Below are positions 36,252 through 44,173 of a DNA stretch of 64,000 nt, one piece after another (the first letter of the stretch is position 1; each line of letters opens with the position of its first letter). The notes under the pieces were generated by a model that worked only from the letters and a program-made list of their open reading frames with translations, had not been told where the DNA came from and did not search any database. Made by a program: the position numbers and the translations under genes. The stretch is taken from assembly GCA_003023195.1 (NCBI GenBank), contig PXRX01000031.1:26476-90475 (forward strand). The letters run 5' to 3'. This DNA is from Halobacteriales archaeon QS_8_69_26 (GTDB lineage: Archaea; Halobacteriota; Halobacteria; Halobacteriales; SW-7-71-33).

Positions 36252-37283
36252 ATGTCGAAAACGAGTACGCGGCCGACGGCCACTGACGACCTGACATCGC
36301 GAGCGGAGCCACTGATGGAACTGCTACGCGGTCACGATTCGCTGGCTATCGTCTGCCACGACGACCCCGACCCGGACTGTCTTGCGAGCGCCTTCGGTCT
36401 GAAGCGTCTGGCGCGACACGGTGGCATCACCGACACGGGCGTCCTGTACGGTGGTGGGATCTCCCACCGCCAGAACTGGGCGATGATCGATCGACTCGAA
36501 CTGGACCTCCGTCCATACGACCCGTCCGCCGTTCGTTCGGCGGACCTCGTCGCGTTCGTCGACCACTCGGTCCCCGGACGGAACAACCCGTTACCCGAGA
36601 CCGCGGAGGTGGACATCGTCATCGACCACCATCCCGTCGAGAACGCCAGCGGGGTCTACGTCGACCACCGCCCATCGGCCGGGGCGACGGCGACCATCGT
36701 CACCCAGTACTTCCGGGAACTCGGCATCACGCCCGACGAACGGATCGCGACCGCCCTCCTGTTCGGCATCCGCCGGGAGACGATGGACTTCGTTCGCCGG
36801 TCGACGACCCTGGCGGAGTACTCCGCCGCGCAGTACCTCCACATCTTCGCCGACCTGGACGCCATCCAGGTGCTCTCCGAGTCGCTGTTCTCGGGGGTGA
36901 CCCTCGACACGATAGCGCGCGTGATCGATAGCCGGGAGTGTCGCGGGTCCTGTCTCGTCTCCAGTGCCGGTCGGGTCCCCGACCGAGAGGCCATCCCTCT
37001 GGCGGCCGACTACCTCCTCAACCTCGACGGGACGAACACGTCCGTCGTCTTCGGGGTCGTCGACGACGCCGTGGAGGTCAGCGCCCGGACCCTCGACAGC
37101 GAGGTCCACGTCGGGGGCCGCCTCGAACTCGCCTTCGGCGAGTGGGGGAGCGCGGGGGGACACCGGGACATGGCCGGCGCGTCGCTCCCTCTCGACGGCG
37201 CACTGGACGACGACGAGGACCTGGGCCCCGTCGAGGACATCGTCACACGCCTCGCCTTCGATAGCCTCGACGACCTGACCTGA
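36252..37283 (+). CDS. DHH family phosphoesterase
   Basis: A 343-residue cytosolic hydrolase from ATG 36252 (MSKTSTRPT); earlier start codons lie across the TATA box. The DHH motifs are present: CHDDPDPDCLASAFGL (motif I, with DPDPD), VAFVDHSVPG (II), VIDHHPVENASG (III, DHH) and the C-terminal DHHA1 block with GGHRDMAGASLP. This places it among NrnA/RecJ-like manganese phosphoesterases that degrade nanoRNA, pAp or cyclic dinucleotides. The substrate cannot be told from sequence. Confidence 0.92.
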   Translation: MSKTSTRPTATDDLTSRAEPLMELLRGHDSLAIVCHDDPDPDCLASAFGLKRLARHGGITDTGVLYGGGISHRQNWAMIDRLELDLRPYDPSAVRSADLVAFVDHSVPGRNNPLPETAEVDIVIDHHPVENASGVYVDHRPSAGATATIVTQYFRELGITPDERIATALLFGIRRETMDFVRRSTTLAEYSAAQYLHIFADLDAIQVLSESLFSGVTLDTIARVIDSRECRGSCLVSSAGRVPDREAIPLAADYLLNLDGTNTSVVFGVVDDAVEVSARTLDSEVHVGGRLELAFGEWGSAGGHRDMAGASLPLDGALDDDEDLGPVEDIVTRLAFDSLDDLT

Positions 37284-37379
37284 GCCCCGACACCCCGCCC
37301 CTCCGGGAACGGGGTCCCGGCACCCCAGTTCGGCGGTGGGTCCGGAAGGCCTTTGCCTGCAAGCGGTCTTGGTCCGGGC

Positions 37380-38231
37380 ATGATCGACGAGACCGTCGAG
37401 GAGATACGGGAGATGCAGACCCACAGCTCGTCGGTGGTCGCGGTGAAGGCCGCCCGGTCCCTCGAGGAACTGGTGGACCGGGAGTTCGCGACGGTCGAGG
37501 AGTACGTCCGGGCGCTGGAGCGCAACGCGTCGGCCCTCAGGCGGGCGAACCCGTCCCACGCCTCGCTGCACAACGCCATGCGGGAGGTCGTCGGGTCGGT
37601 CGAACGGGCGGACCCGACCGACGTTCCCGACGCGAAGACCGTCACCCAGGAGGCGATAGACCGGGTCGTCGACGAGGTCGAACGCGGGAAGGGACGGGCC
37701 GCCGAGAAGGCCGCCGGGTACCTGGACGACGGGGTAACGCTGATGACCCACGACTACTCCTCGACCGTGCTGGAAGCGCTCGAAATCGTGACCGGCCAGG
37801 GGGCTCACGTCGAGGTCTACGCGACGGAGGCCCGGCCCCGCTACCTCGGCCGGAAGGCGGCCAGGGTCCTGGCGGAGATGGGGCGCGTCGAGGCCCACCT
37901 GATCACCGACGCGGCCGCCGGCTACCACATGGACGCCGTCGACGAGGTGGTGATCGGCATGGACTGCATCGTCGGCGACACCCTCTACAACAGGGTGGGG
38001 ACCTATCCGATCGCGGCGGTCGCGGCGCACGCCGATGTCCCGGTGACCGTCGTCGGGTCGGGCGCGAAGATAATCGAGGACGGGTTCGTCTTCGAGAACG
38101 AGTTCCGGTCGGCCAGCGAGGTGATACGCGAACCGGCCGAGGGGTTCACCGTCGAGAACCCCGCGTACGACGCGACTCCCACCGAACTGATCGACCGGGT
38201 GATCACCGACGAGGGCGTCCGCGAGTTCTGA
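37380..38231 (+). CDS. eIF2B alpha/beta/delta-like protein (ribose-1,5-bisphosphate isomerase family)
   Basis: A 283-residue cytosolic protein from ATG 37380 (MIDETVEEIREMQTHSSS). The blocks YASTVLEAL-like (THDYSSTVLEALEIV), EARPRYLGRKAARVL, GMDCIVGDTLYNRVGTYPIA and VVGSGAKI are those of the family shared by eIF2B regulatory subunits, methylthioribose-1-phosphate isomerase (MtnA) and ribose-1,5-bisphosphate isomerase. The catalytic Cys of the isomerases (THC) is Asp here (MTHD), while the second catalytic Asp (GMD) is kept. So isomerase activity is doubtful and an eIF2B-like or sugar-phosphate-binding role is possible. Confidence 0.85.
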   Translation: MIDETVEEIREMQTHSSSVVAVKAARSLEELVDREFATVEEYVRALERNASALRRANPSHASLHNAMREVVGSVERADPTDVPDAKTVTQEAIDRVVDEVERGKGRAAEKAAGYLDDGVTLMTHDYSSTVLEALEIVTGQGAHVEVYATEARPRYLGRKAARVLAEMGRVEAHLITDAAAGYHMDAVDEVVIGMDCIVGDTLYNRVGTYPIAAVAAHADVPVTVVGSGAKIIEDGFVFENEFRSASEVIREPAEGFTVENPAYDATPTELIDRVITDEGVREF

Positions 38232-38250
38232 GGGTCTGCCCGACCGAGGA

Positions 38251-39309
38251 TCACCGGTCCAGTTCCGGTGGCTCGTCGCGCCCGATGCGGATCTCGTGGG
38301 CCTCGATGTCCTCCAGGGAGGCGACGAGTCCGCCGACGGAGACCGGTCCCTCCTCGCCCTGGACGGTGAAACTGGCGACCTGTTCCGTGTCGTCGTACTC
38401 GACGGTCAGTACCTCGCCGCGGACCACCCGAGTGCTCCCGTTCTCGACGTCTCGCCCCTCGACCGTCGCGTAGAGGTCGCCGTCGCGGTTGGCGAGGTCC
38501 TTCACACACCGCCGGATCGACGCGTACCGGCGGGGCATCGGCGAGCGTCCGTCCTCGGCGTACAGCGTCTCCTGGGGAGTCGTCCACAGCAACGTTCCGA
38601 AGAAGCCGCTGACGAGAAAGCCCAGCGCCGACCGGTTGAACACGACCCCGTACCGGTCCTGGTCGTCCCGGAGGGCGTCCTGGGTCGCGTAGACCGAGTG
38701 CTCGCCGTCGGCGACGGCGACCACCGGTGTCGTGATCCCCCGTCGCGTCCTGGCCTCGGTACAGACCCGGCTGTAATCGAACTCGTCCGGGTCTGGGGCG
38801 CGCCGGGCGGGTGCGACCAGGAGTTCGATTGCCACGCCCTCGTCCCTGGCGGCCGACAGCGCCGTCTCGAAGCGAGTCAGCAGGTCAGGGGTCACCGAGA
38901 GCGTGAGTTCGAACTCCGCTCGGTCGACGACGTCCTCGAAGTGCCGGAGGATCGAGGGGCGCGACCGGACCAGCGAGACCGCCTCGGTGTCCCGGGCCGG
39001 CGTCGTGTAGAGGGCGTCCAGGGCCTCGACCACCTCGGAGAGCGTCGACTGGACGTCCTCGAAGGCCTCCTCGGGATCGATGGCGACCACCGACATGGGT
39101 CGGGATTCCCGGAGTTCGACCAGTCCCCTGTCACCGAGACTCCGGACCGTGTCGTACACCCGTGGCTGCGGGATGTCCGTGTGGTCCGCTATCTCGCTGG
39201 CCGTCAGGCGACCGTGTTCCAGCACCGCCAGGTAGGCGTCGAGTTCGTACTCGTTGAGGTCGAACCTGTCCCCGACCCACTCCAGTTGCTTCCGCAGGTC
39301 GTCCGCCAT
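38251..39309 (-). CDS. TrmB family transcriptional regulator
   Basis: A 352-residue cytosolic regulator from ATG 39309 ([22 protein letters not shown]). Residues about 10-90 form the TrmB winged helix-turn-helix ([29 protein letters not shown]). A coiled-coil-like linker and a C-terminal sugar-binding-like domain (TrmB effector domain) follow. In haloarchaea such proteins control sugar metabolism in response to glucose, but the ligand here is unknown. Its promoter faces the MscS gene, and the paired palindrome at 39410-39429 lies 101 bases before its start. Confidence 0.9.
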   Translation of the reverse strand: MADDLRKQLEWVGDRFDLNEYELDAYLAVLEHGRLTASEIADHTDIPQPRVYDTVRSLGDRGLVELRESRPMSVVAIDPEEAFEDVQSTLSEVVEALDALYTTPARDTEAVSLVRSRPSILRHFEDVVDRAEFELTLSVTPDLLTRFETALSAARDEGVAIELLVAPARRAPDPDEFDYSRVCTEARTRRGITTPVVAVADGEHSVYATQDALRDDQDRYGVVFNRSALGFLVSGFFGTLLWTTPQETLYAEDGRSPMPRRYASIRRCVKDLANRDGDLYATVEGRDVENGSTRVVRGEVLTVEYDDTEQVASFTVQGEEGPVSVGGLVASLEDIEAHEIRIGRDEPPELDR

Positions 39310-39409
39310 GGTGCCGGCCAGGCCCCGGTCGCCCAAAAGGTTTACTCACGAGCGTGTAGCACTCCGTTCGGTAATCGGGTAACCGGATCGCAGTCTCGGG
39401 ATCCGGGGA

Positions 39410-39429
39410 TTACAGTAACGTTGCCGTAA
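39410..39429. promoter_or_regulatory. Paired TTACNGTAA palindrome, copy 3
   Basis: TTACAGTAA at 39410-39418 and TTGCCGTAA at 39421-39429 are 11 bases apart. The pair sits in the divergent region between the TrmB regulator and the MscS gene (ATG 39501), so either could be controlled. The flanks GGGGATTACAGTAA and GTAAAAAGG resemble those of copy 4. Confidence 0.5.
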
Positions 39430-39500
39430 AAAGGCGCGATCCGTCCTGTCCGGCGATCCCTGGCCCAACCCTTATCTCCGGTGGGCGAGAGGGGCAGGAC

Positions 39501-40550
39501 ATGGTTCCCGGCGTCCATGGGTGGTCGTCGGTTGCGCCCCGTGTGGTGGCGCTCCTCGCTCAGGGGGGGAACGGGACCGTCGTCGACCGACTGTGGGGGG
39601 AGGTCCAGTCGACCGTGCCGGGACCGATCCTGAAACTCGTCGGAGCCATCGCCGTCCTCGTCGCGGGGTGGTACCTCTCGAAACTGGCGGTACGGCTCTC
39701 CGGTCGGGCCGTCGCCCGCCGGTTCGAGCGGCCGTCCCTGACGAGGACTACCCTCCGGAGCGTCCGGACCCTGGTCATCGCCCTGTCGGTTCTGGTGGCG
39801 CTGTGGGTACTCGGACTCCGCCCGGGGAACATCCTCATCTCCGTGACCGTCTTCTCGGCGGTGATCGGTATCGTCCTCGCACCTATCGTCGGCTCCGTGA
39901 TCAACGGCCTGTTCGTCCTGGCCGACCAGCCCTACGAGATCGGTGACCTGATAGAGCTCCCGGACGCCGGCCACCGGGGGTTCGTCGAGGACATCACCAT
40001 CCGCTACACGAAGGTGTTCACGCTGGACAACACATTCATCGTCATCTCGAACTCGTCGGTCCGGGAGCGCGACATCGTCAACTACTCGGCGGGGGACGAG
40101 CGGATACGGCTCTCGCTGCAGATACTCGTCACCTACGAGGGGGACCTGGCACAGGCACGCGAACAGGTCGAACGGGCGGCCCGGGACGTGGACGAGGTCA
40201 TCGCCGGCGGCCCGGCCATCCGGATCGGCAGCGAACGGTACCCCGCGGGCCCGACCTGTTACATCGACCAGTTCGCCGACCACGGCGTGTTACTCAACCT
40301 CAGGTACTGGGCGAAAGAGCCCTACCGGCAACTCGCCGTCCGCTCGAAGGTCCAGACCAACGTCCGGGACCGCCTGGCGGACGCCGACGTCGAGTTCGCG
40401 TACCCACACCAGCACCACGTCTTCGACGAGACCAGCGGCCGGGCCAGGGTCGGGATCGAGGACGGGCGGGTGGACCACCCGACCGGGGGTGCCGCCGGAT
40501 CCGATCACGCGATGGGCGGCGACCCGGGAGACGACGGCGACGGGGAGTGA
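39501..40550 (+). CDS. MscS family mechanosensitive ion channel
   Basis: A 349-residue inner-membrane channel that opens on membrane tension to release solutes after hypo-osmotic shock. Three helices are seen at about residues 45-65, 90-112 and 115-143. The pore helix region (SAVIGIVLAPIVGSVINGLFVLADQPYEIGD) and the beta domain (VEDITIRYTKVFTLDNTFIVISNS) match MscS. A C-terminal alpha/beta domain and an acidic Gly-rich tail follow. Divergent from TrmB. Confidence 0.92.
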   Translation: MVPGVHGWSSVAPRVVALLAQGGNGTVVDRLWGEVQSTVPGPILKLVGAIAVLVAGWYLSKLAVRLSGRAVARRFERPSLTRTTLRSVRTLVIALSVLVALWVLGLRPGNILISVTVFSAVIGIVLAPIVGSVINGLFVLADQPYEIGDLIELPDAGHRGFVEDITIRYTKVFTLDNTFIVISNSSVRERDIVNYSAGDERIRLSLQILVTYEGDLAQAREQVERAARDVDEVIAGGPAIRIGSERYPAGPTCYIDQFADHGVLLNLRYWAKEPYRQLAVRSKVQTNVRDRLADADVEFAYPHQHHVFDETSGRARVGIEDGRVDHPTGGAAGSDHAMGGDPGDDGDGE

Positions 40551-40591
40551 TCGACCGTGGCCGCCCCACGGCGAGGGGATCCGGTCCCCTC

Positions 40592-40645
40592 CCGGTGGCG
40601 ACGAACTCCGATCGTTCTCCGGTGGCGACGAACTCCGGTCGTTCT
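40592..40645. repeat. 27-bp tandem duplication between MscS and UspA genes
   Basis: Bases 40592-40618 and 40619-40645 are identical except for one position (GATCG versus GGTCG), and a partial third copy starts at 40646. It lies in the convergent intergenic region and is not translated. Confidence 0.8.
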
Positions 40646-40673
40646 CCGGTGACGGCGGGTCCCGGGTGCCGGT

Positions 40674-41078
40674 TCAGTCGGCCCCGGCAGTGATCACGTC
40701 GCAGTCGAGTCGCTCCCTGAGGTAGTCGTCGATGTCCGGGTCGTCGACCAGCGCGTTGATCATGCGCCGCCAGCGTCCGGCCTGCTTGTGCCCGATGACG
40801 ACGACGTCGGCCTCGTCGGCGGCCACCTCCTCCAGGATTGTCTCCTCGACGAGGAACCCGCTACGTACTACGTACCTGGCGTTCTCCAGCGAGCCGATCC
40901 GGCTCTCGACGGCACGCTTGAGGTCGGTTCGGGTCACCTTGTCCCCGTTCTGGTAGAGGTTCACGTGCAGGACGGACAGGTCGGCGTCGCGCTCCCCGGC
41001 GACGTCGACCGCCTTCCGGAGCGTCATCTCGGAGTGGTCCGAGAGCGGATACCGCACGGGAACGACCACGAGCGTCAC
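40674..41078 (-). CDS. Universal stress protein (UspA) family protein
   Basis: A 134-residue cytosolic protein with the UspA fold: VVVPVRYPLSDHS at the N-terminus, ADLSVLHVNLY and ADVVVIGHKQAGRWRRM. The ATP-binding motif GxxGx9GS/T is degenerate (G-H-K-Q-A-G without the following GS), so it may not bind ATP. Role unknown; such proteins are linked to stress adaptation. It is convergent with MscS. Confidence 0.88.
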   Translation of the reverse strand: MTLVVVPVRYPLSDHSEMTLRKAVDVAGERDADLSVLHVNLYQNGDKVTRTDLKRAVESRIGSLENARYVVRSGFLVEETILEEVAADEADVVVIGHKQAGRWRRMINALVDDPDIDDYLRERLDCDVITAGAD

Positions 41079-41155
41079 GATCGGAGGGAGGTTTCGCTGG
41101 GTCTTAACCCTGTCACTTCCCGCCGGGCGACAGCCCAGTTATTTCCCCTGCGTCG

Positions 41156-42511
41156 CTACCCGACCCGGAGGATCCGCCCCTCCAGTTCGGGGTCGATCCC
41201 CACCTCGCGGGCGTAGTCGGCCAGGACCTCGTACTGGATCCGTCCGGTGTCGAGGACGCCCTCGCCGGCCAGGGCGGGGAACTCGTGGTCCGTGTGGAAG
41301 ACGTAGGCGCTGGTCGCCAGGGTGTAGTTCTCGTCCGGGTCGACGGGGTCGCCGTCGACGGTCGCCTCCCGGATCCGGTCCTCGCTCCGGTCCCAGACGA
41401 CGTTCGCCCCGCTGAGGTGGGCGTGCCACCAGTCCGGTTCGCCGAAACTGACGGTGGCACCGCTGGCCTGCCGGAGAGCCGCCAGCAACCGTTCGCCGGT
41501 CACCTCCGTGACCGCCACCGGTTCCTTGAACGGGACGACGGAGACGAGGTCCGAGACGGTCACCTCGCCCGAAAGCGCCGGGCCGGCCCGGATCCCGCCG
41601 CTGTTCTGGAGGGCGACGTCGGCCCCGGTGGCCCAGCGGTAGGCGTCGGCGACGAGGTTCCCGATGCGGCTCTCGCCCCGCATCACGGTCCCCTCCGTTC
41701 GTTCGATGGGATCCTCGACGGTGGCGACGACCTCGTCCAGGCCGGTCTCGGCCATGCGTCGCCGGAGTTCCCCGGCGACGGACTCGTCGACCGGACCGCC
41801 GGTGACGGCGTGGCGGGTCACCGACCCCGTCGCGAGGTCCACCTCCAGGAGGGTCTCCCCGTTGACCCCTGGGCGGGTGAGGAGTGTGTCCCCCACGCGC
41901 TCGACGACCTCGGTGTGGACGTGCCCGCCAAGCACGACGTCGACTCCCGTCTCGACTGCCAGTTCCCGGTCCTCAGTCCCGAGGTGCGAGAGCGCCACCA
42001 CCCGGTCGACGCCCCGCTCCCGGAGTGCGGCGACGGCCTCCTCGGCGGCCGTGATGGGGTCGCCGAACGCCAGGTCCGTCGCGTTGGGGTTGATGGAGGG
42101 CGTCGTCGGCACCGTCACGCCGAAGAATCCCACCCGCTCGCCGTCTACCTCCTCGACCGTCCACGGCGCGGTCCCGACCCCGGCCCCGAACCGGCCACCG
42201 TCCCGTTCGACGTTGGCCGTCAGCCAGGTCTGTGGGGAGTCCGCGACCAGTTCCAGGGTGCGGTCCGGCCCGTAGTCGAAGTCGTGATTGCCGAAGGTCT
42301 CCAGGTCGGCCCCGACCGCCCGGAAGAACGGTATCGACTGGCCACCCTCCTCGACCAGCGGGAGCACCCCCGGCGAGGTGTTGTCGCCGGTGCCGACCAC
42401 CAGGGCGTCCGGGCCGTCTCGCTCGCGGAGCAGACCCGCCAGCCGGCCGATCCGGTCGGGGTTGTCGTAGGCGTTCTCGACGTCGGAGTAGTGCAACAGA
42501 CGGGGCGACAC
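41156..42511 (-). CDS. 5'-nucleotidase/2',3'-cyclic phosphodiesterase-like metallophosphatase, copy A
   Basis: A 451-residue protein without signal peptide, of the UshA/CD73 family. The N-terminal calcineurin-like domain has HYSDVENAYDNPDR (D and H metal ligands), GTGDNTSPGV, FGNHDFDYG (GNHD), SHLGTEDR and GGHVHTE. The C-terminal 5'-nucleotidase domain begins near residue 270 with ESRIGNLVADAYRWATGADVALQNSGGIRAGP. Most family members are exported; this one lacks a leader and may act in the cytosol. It is followed upstream by a close paralogue in the same orientation. Confidence 0.9.
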   Translation of the reverse strand: MSPRLLHYSDVENAYDNPDRIGRLAGLLRERDGPDALVVGTGDNTSPGVLPLVEEGGQSIPFFRAVGADLETFGNHDFDYGPDRTLELVADSPQTWLTANVERDGGRFGAGVGTAPWTVEEVDGERVGFFGVTVPTTPSINPNATDLAFGDPITAAEEAVAALRERGVDRVVALSHLGTEDRELAVETGVDVVLGGHVHTEVVERVGDTLLTRPGVNGETLLEVDLATGSVTRHAVTGGPVDESVAGELRRRMAETGLDEVVATVEDPIERTEGTVMRGESRIGNLVADAYRWATGADVALQNSGGIRAGPALSGEVTVSDLVSVVPFKEPVAVTEVTGERLLAALRQASGATVSFGEPDWWHAHLSGANVVWDRSEDRIREATVDGDPVDPDENYTLATSAYVFHTDHEFPALAGEGVLDTGRIQYEVLADYAREVGIDPELEGRILRVG

Positions 42512-42600
42512 AGGTCCGGGGACAGGCTTCTGCGGGCAAAAACGGCTTCGCTTCGCGGCCAGAGCGGGCCATCGCCCGCGAGGATGTGGGCGGTTCCGGT

Positions 42601-43962
42601 TCAGGCGTCGGTCGGGAGGTTCACACGCTCGATCCGACCGTCGGCCTCGGTGGGGATCCCTGCCCGACGCGCGTGGTCGACGAGGACGTCGTGGACGCCG
42701 TCGACCCGTTCGTGTGGAAGGTCCGGGTCGAGCGACCGGAACAAGCCGCCTCGCCGGAGCACGTAGTCAAGCATTCCCACGGTGTAGGTCCGGTCTGGAT
42801 CGAGGGGCTCGTCGCCGACCCGTGCCTCGACCAGTTCCACGGCGTCGTGGTCCCAGAGGATCCGTGCGTTCGAGACCTGGCCGTACCACCGGTCGCGGTG
42901 GTGGCCGCCGAGGTGGTGTGCCGAGGCGTCCCGGAGGGCCCGGCGCAACCGGTCGCCCGGGACCTCGACCGCCAGGGCGTCGTTGTCGAAGGGGACCAGC
43001 GAGACGACGTCCGCGACGGTCACCTCGCCACGGAGGGGGTCGTCCTCCCGGATGGACGCGCCGTGCATCAGGCCGACGCCGGCACCGGCGGCCTCGCGGA
43101 TGGCGTCGGCGACGAAGTTCCCGACCGCGCTCTCGCCCCGGTAGGCCACCCGCTCGACGGGTCCGTCGAGGACGGCCACGGTCTCGTCCAGCCCCAGGGC
43201 GGCCATCCGGTCGCGGTACTCCTCGACCACCGCCGGGTCGGGGTCGGCGTCGGCGACCGCGTGCCACCGCGCGCTGGCGGCGTCGTCGTCCACGGTCACC
43301 TCGGAGAGCCGGTGACCGCCGCTGCCCGGCCGGAGGAGGAGGGTCCCGTCGACGTACTCGGTCCGGTGTTCGTGGACGTGTCCCCCGAGGATCACGGGGA
43401 CGTCCAGGGCGCGGGCGAGGGGGTCGTCCTCGCCGGCGTGCGAGAGGCCGACGACGTGGTCGACGCCCCGGTCGCGGAGGGCGGCCACCGCATCGCGGGC
43501 GGCCGGTACTGGATCGGTGAACGTCAGGTCGGCCGCCTGCGGCGAGATGTCGTCGGTCTCCGGCGAGGCGACGCCGAACACGCCGACCCGGTCGCCGTCG
43601 GCCTCCAGGACCGTCCAGGGGACGACCCCCTCCTCGGCCCCGAACCGGCCGTCGCCGTCCCGGGCGTTCGCGCACACCCAGGTCTGGGGCGACTCGGCCA
43701 GCAGGTCCCGCAGGGACGACACCTGGCGGTCGAACTCGTGGTTGCCGAGGGTGTCGACGTCGGGGTCGACCGCCCGGAAGAACGGGAGGGCGGCGAAGGC
43801 GTCGCCCTTCAGCGTGAGGACCCCCGGCGAGGTGTTGTCCCCCGCCCCGCAGACCAGCGTGTCGGAGTCCCGGAGGTCGCCGATCAGTCCCGCCAGGCGA
43901 CCGGCCCGCTCCGGGTCGTCGTACACGTTCTCGATGTCCGCGTAGTGCAGTAGCCGTATCAC
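42601..43962 (-). CDS. 5'-nucleotidase/2',3'-cyclic phosphodiesterase-like metallophosphatase, copy B
   Basis: A 453-residue protein homologous along its whole length to the next gene on this strand. I place the start at GTG 43962 (MIRLLHYADIENVYDDPER), because this aligns with the start of copy A; the frame is open 450 bases further upstream, but that part has non-coding composition. Metal-ligand motifs: HYADIEN, GAGDNTSPGV, LGNHEFDRQ, SHAGEDD and GGHVHEHR. In the C-terminal domain the copy-A motif NSGGIR is MHGASIR, so substrate specificity may differ. Confidence 0.88.
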   Translation of the reverse strand: MIRLLHYADIENVYDDPERAGRLAGLIGDLRDSDTLVCGAGDNTSPGVLTLKGDAFAALPFFRAVDPDVDTLGNHEFDRQVSSLRDLLAESPQTWVCANARDGDGRFGAEEGVVPWTVLEADGDRVGVFGVASPETDDISPQAADLTFTDPVPAARDAVAALRDRGVDHVVGLSHAGEDDPLARALDVPVILGGHVHEHRTEYVDGTLLLRPGSGGHRLSEVTVDDDAASARWHAVADADPDPAVVEEYRDRMAALGLDETVAVLDGPVERVAYRGESAVGNFVADAIREAAGAGVGLMHGASIREDDPLRGEVTVADVVSLVPFDNDALAVEVPGDRLRRALRDASAHHLGGHHRDRWYGQVSNARILWDHDAVELVEARVGDEPLDPDRTYTVGMLDYVLRRGGLFRSLDPDLPHERVDGVHDVLVDHARRAGIPTEADGRIERVNLPTDA

Positions 43963-44173
43963 CGGTCGGTGTGGTTGCCAGAGGGGACCTTTTCGGTTTC
44001 GGTCCCCGATCGGCCCTCCGTCGGTCACCCGGCGAACGGCGGTCCCGGAGGGTCGATCCCCGCCTCCGAACTCCCCCGGCGGGGTGGATCGGTCCGTTCG
44101 AACCCCGTCCGAGGTTGTCCCTATCCACAACCTCAAGGGGGTCGGCGTCGACCTACGGATCACTGACGCCTCC

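Noticed and set aside
44084..44173. Upstream extension of the molybdenum hydroxylase gene
   Set aside because: These 30 codons show no homology, and ATG 44174 is followed by an acidic, host-typical N-terminus.
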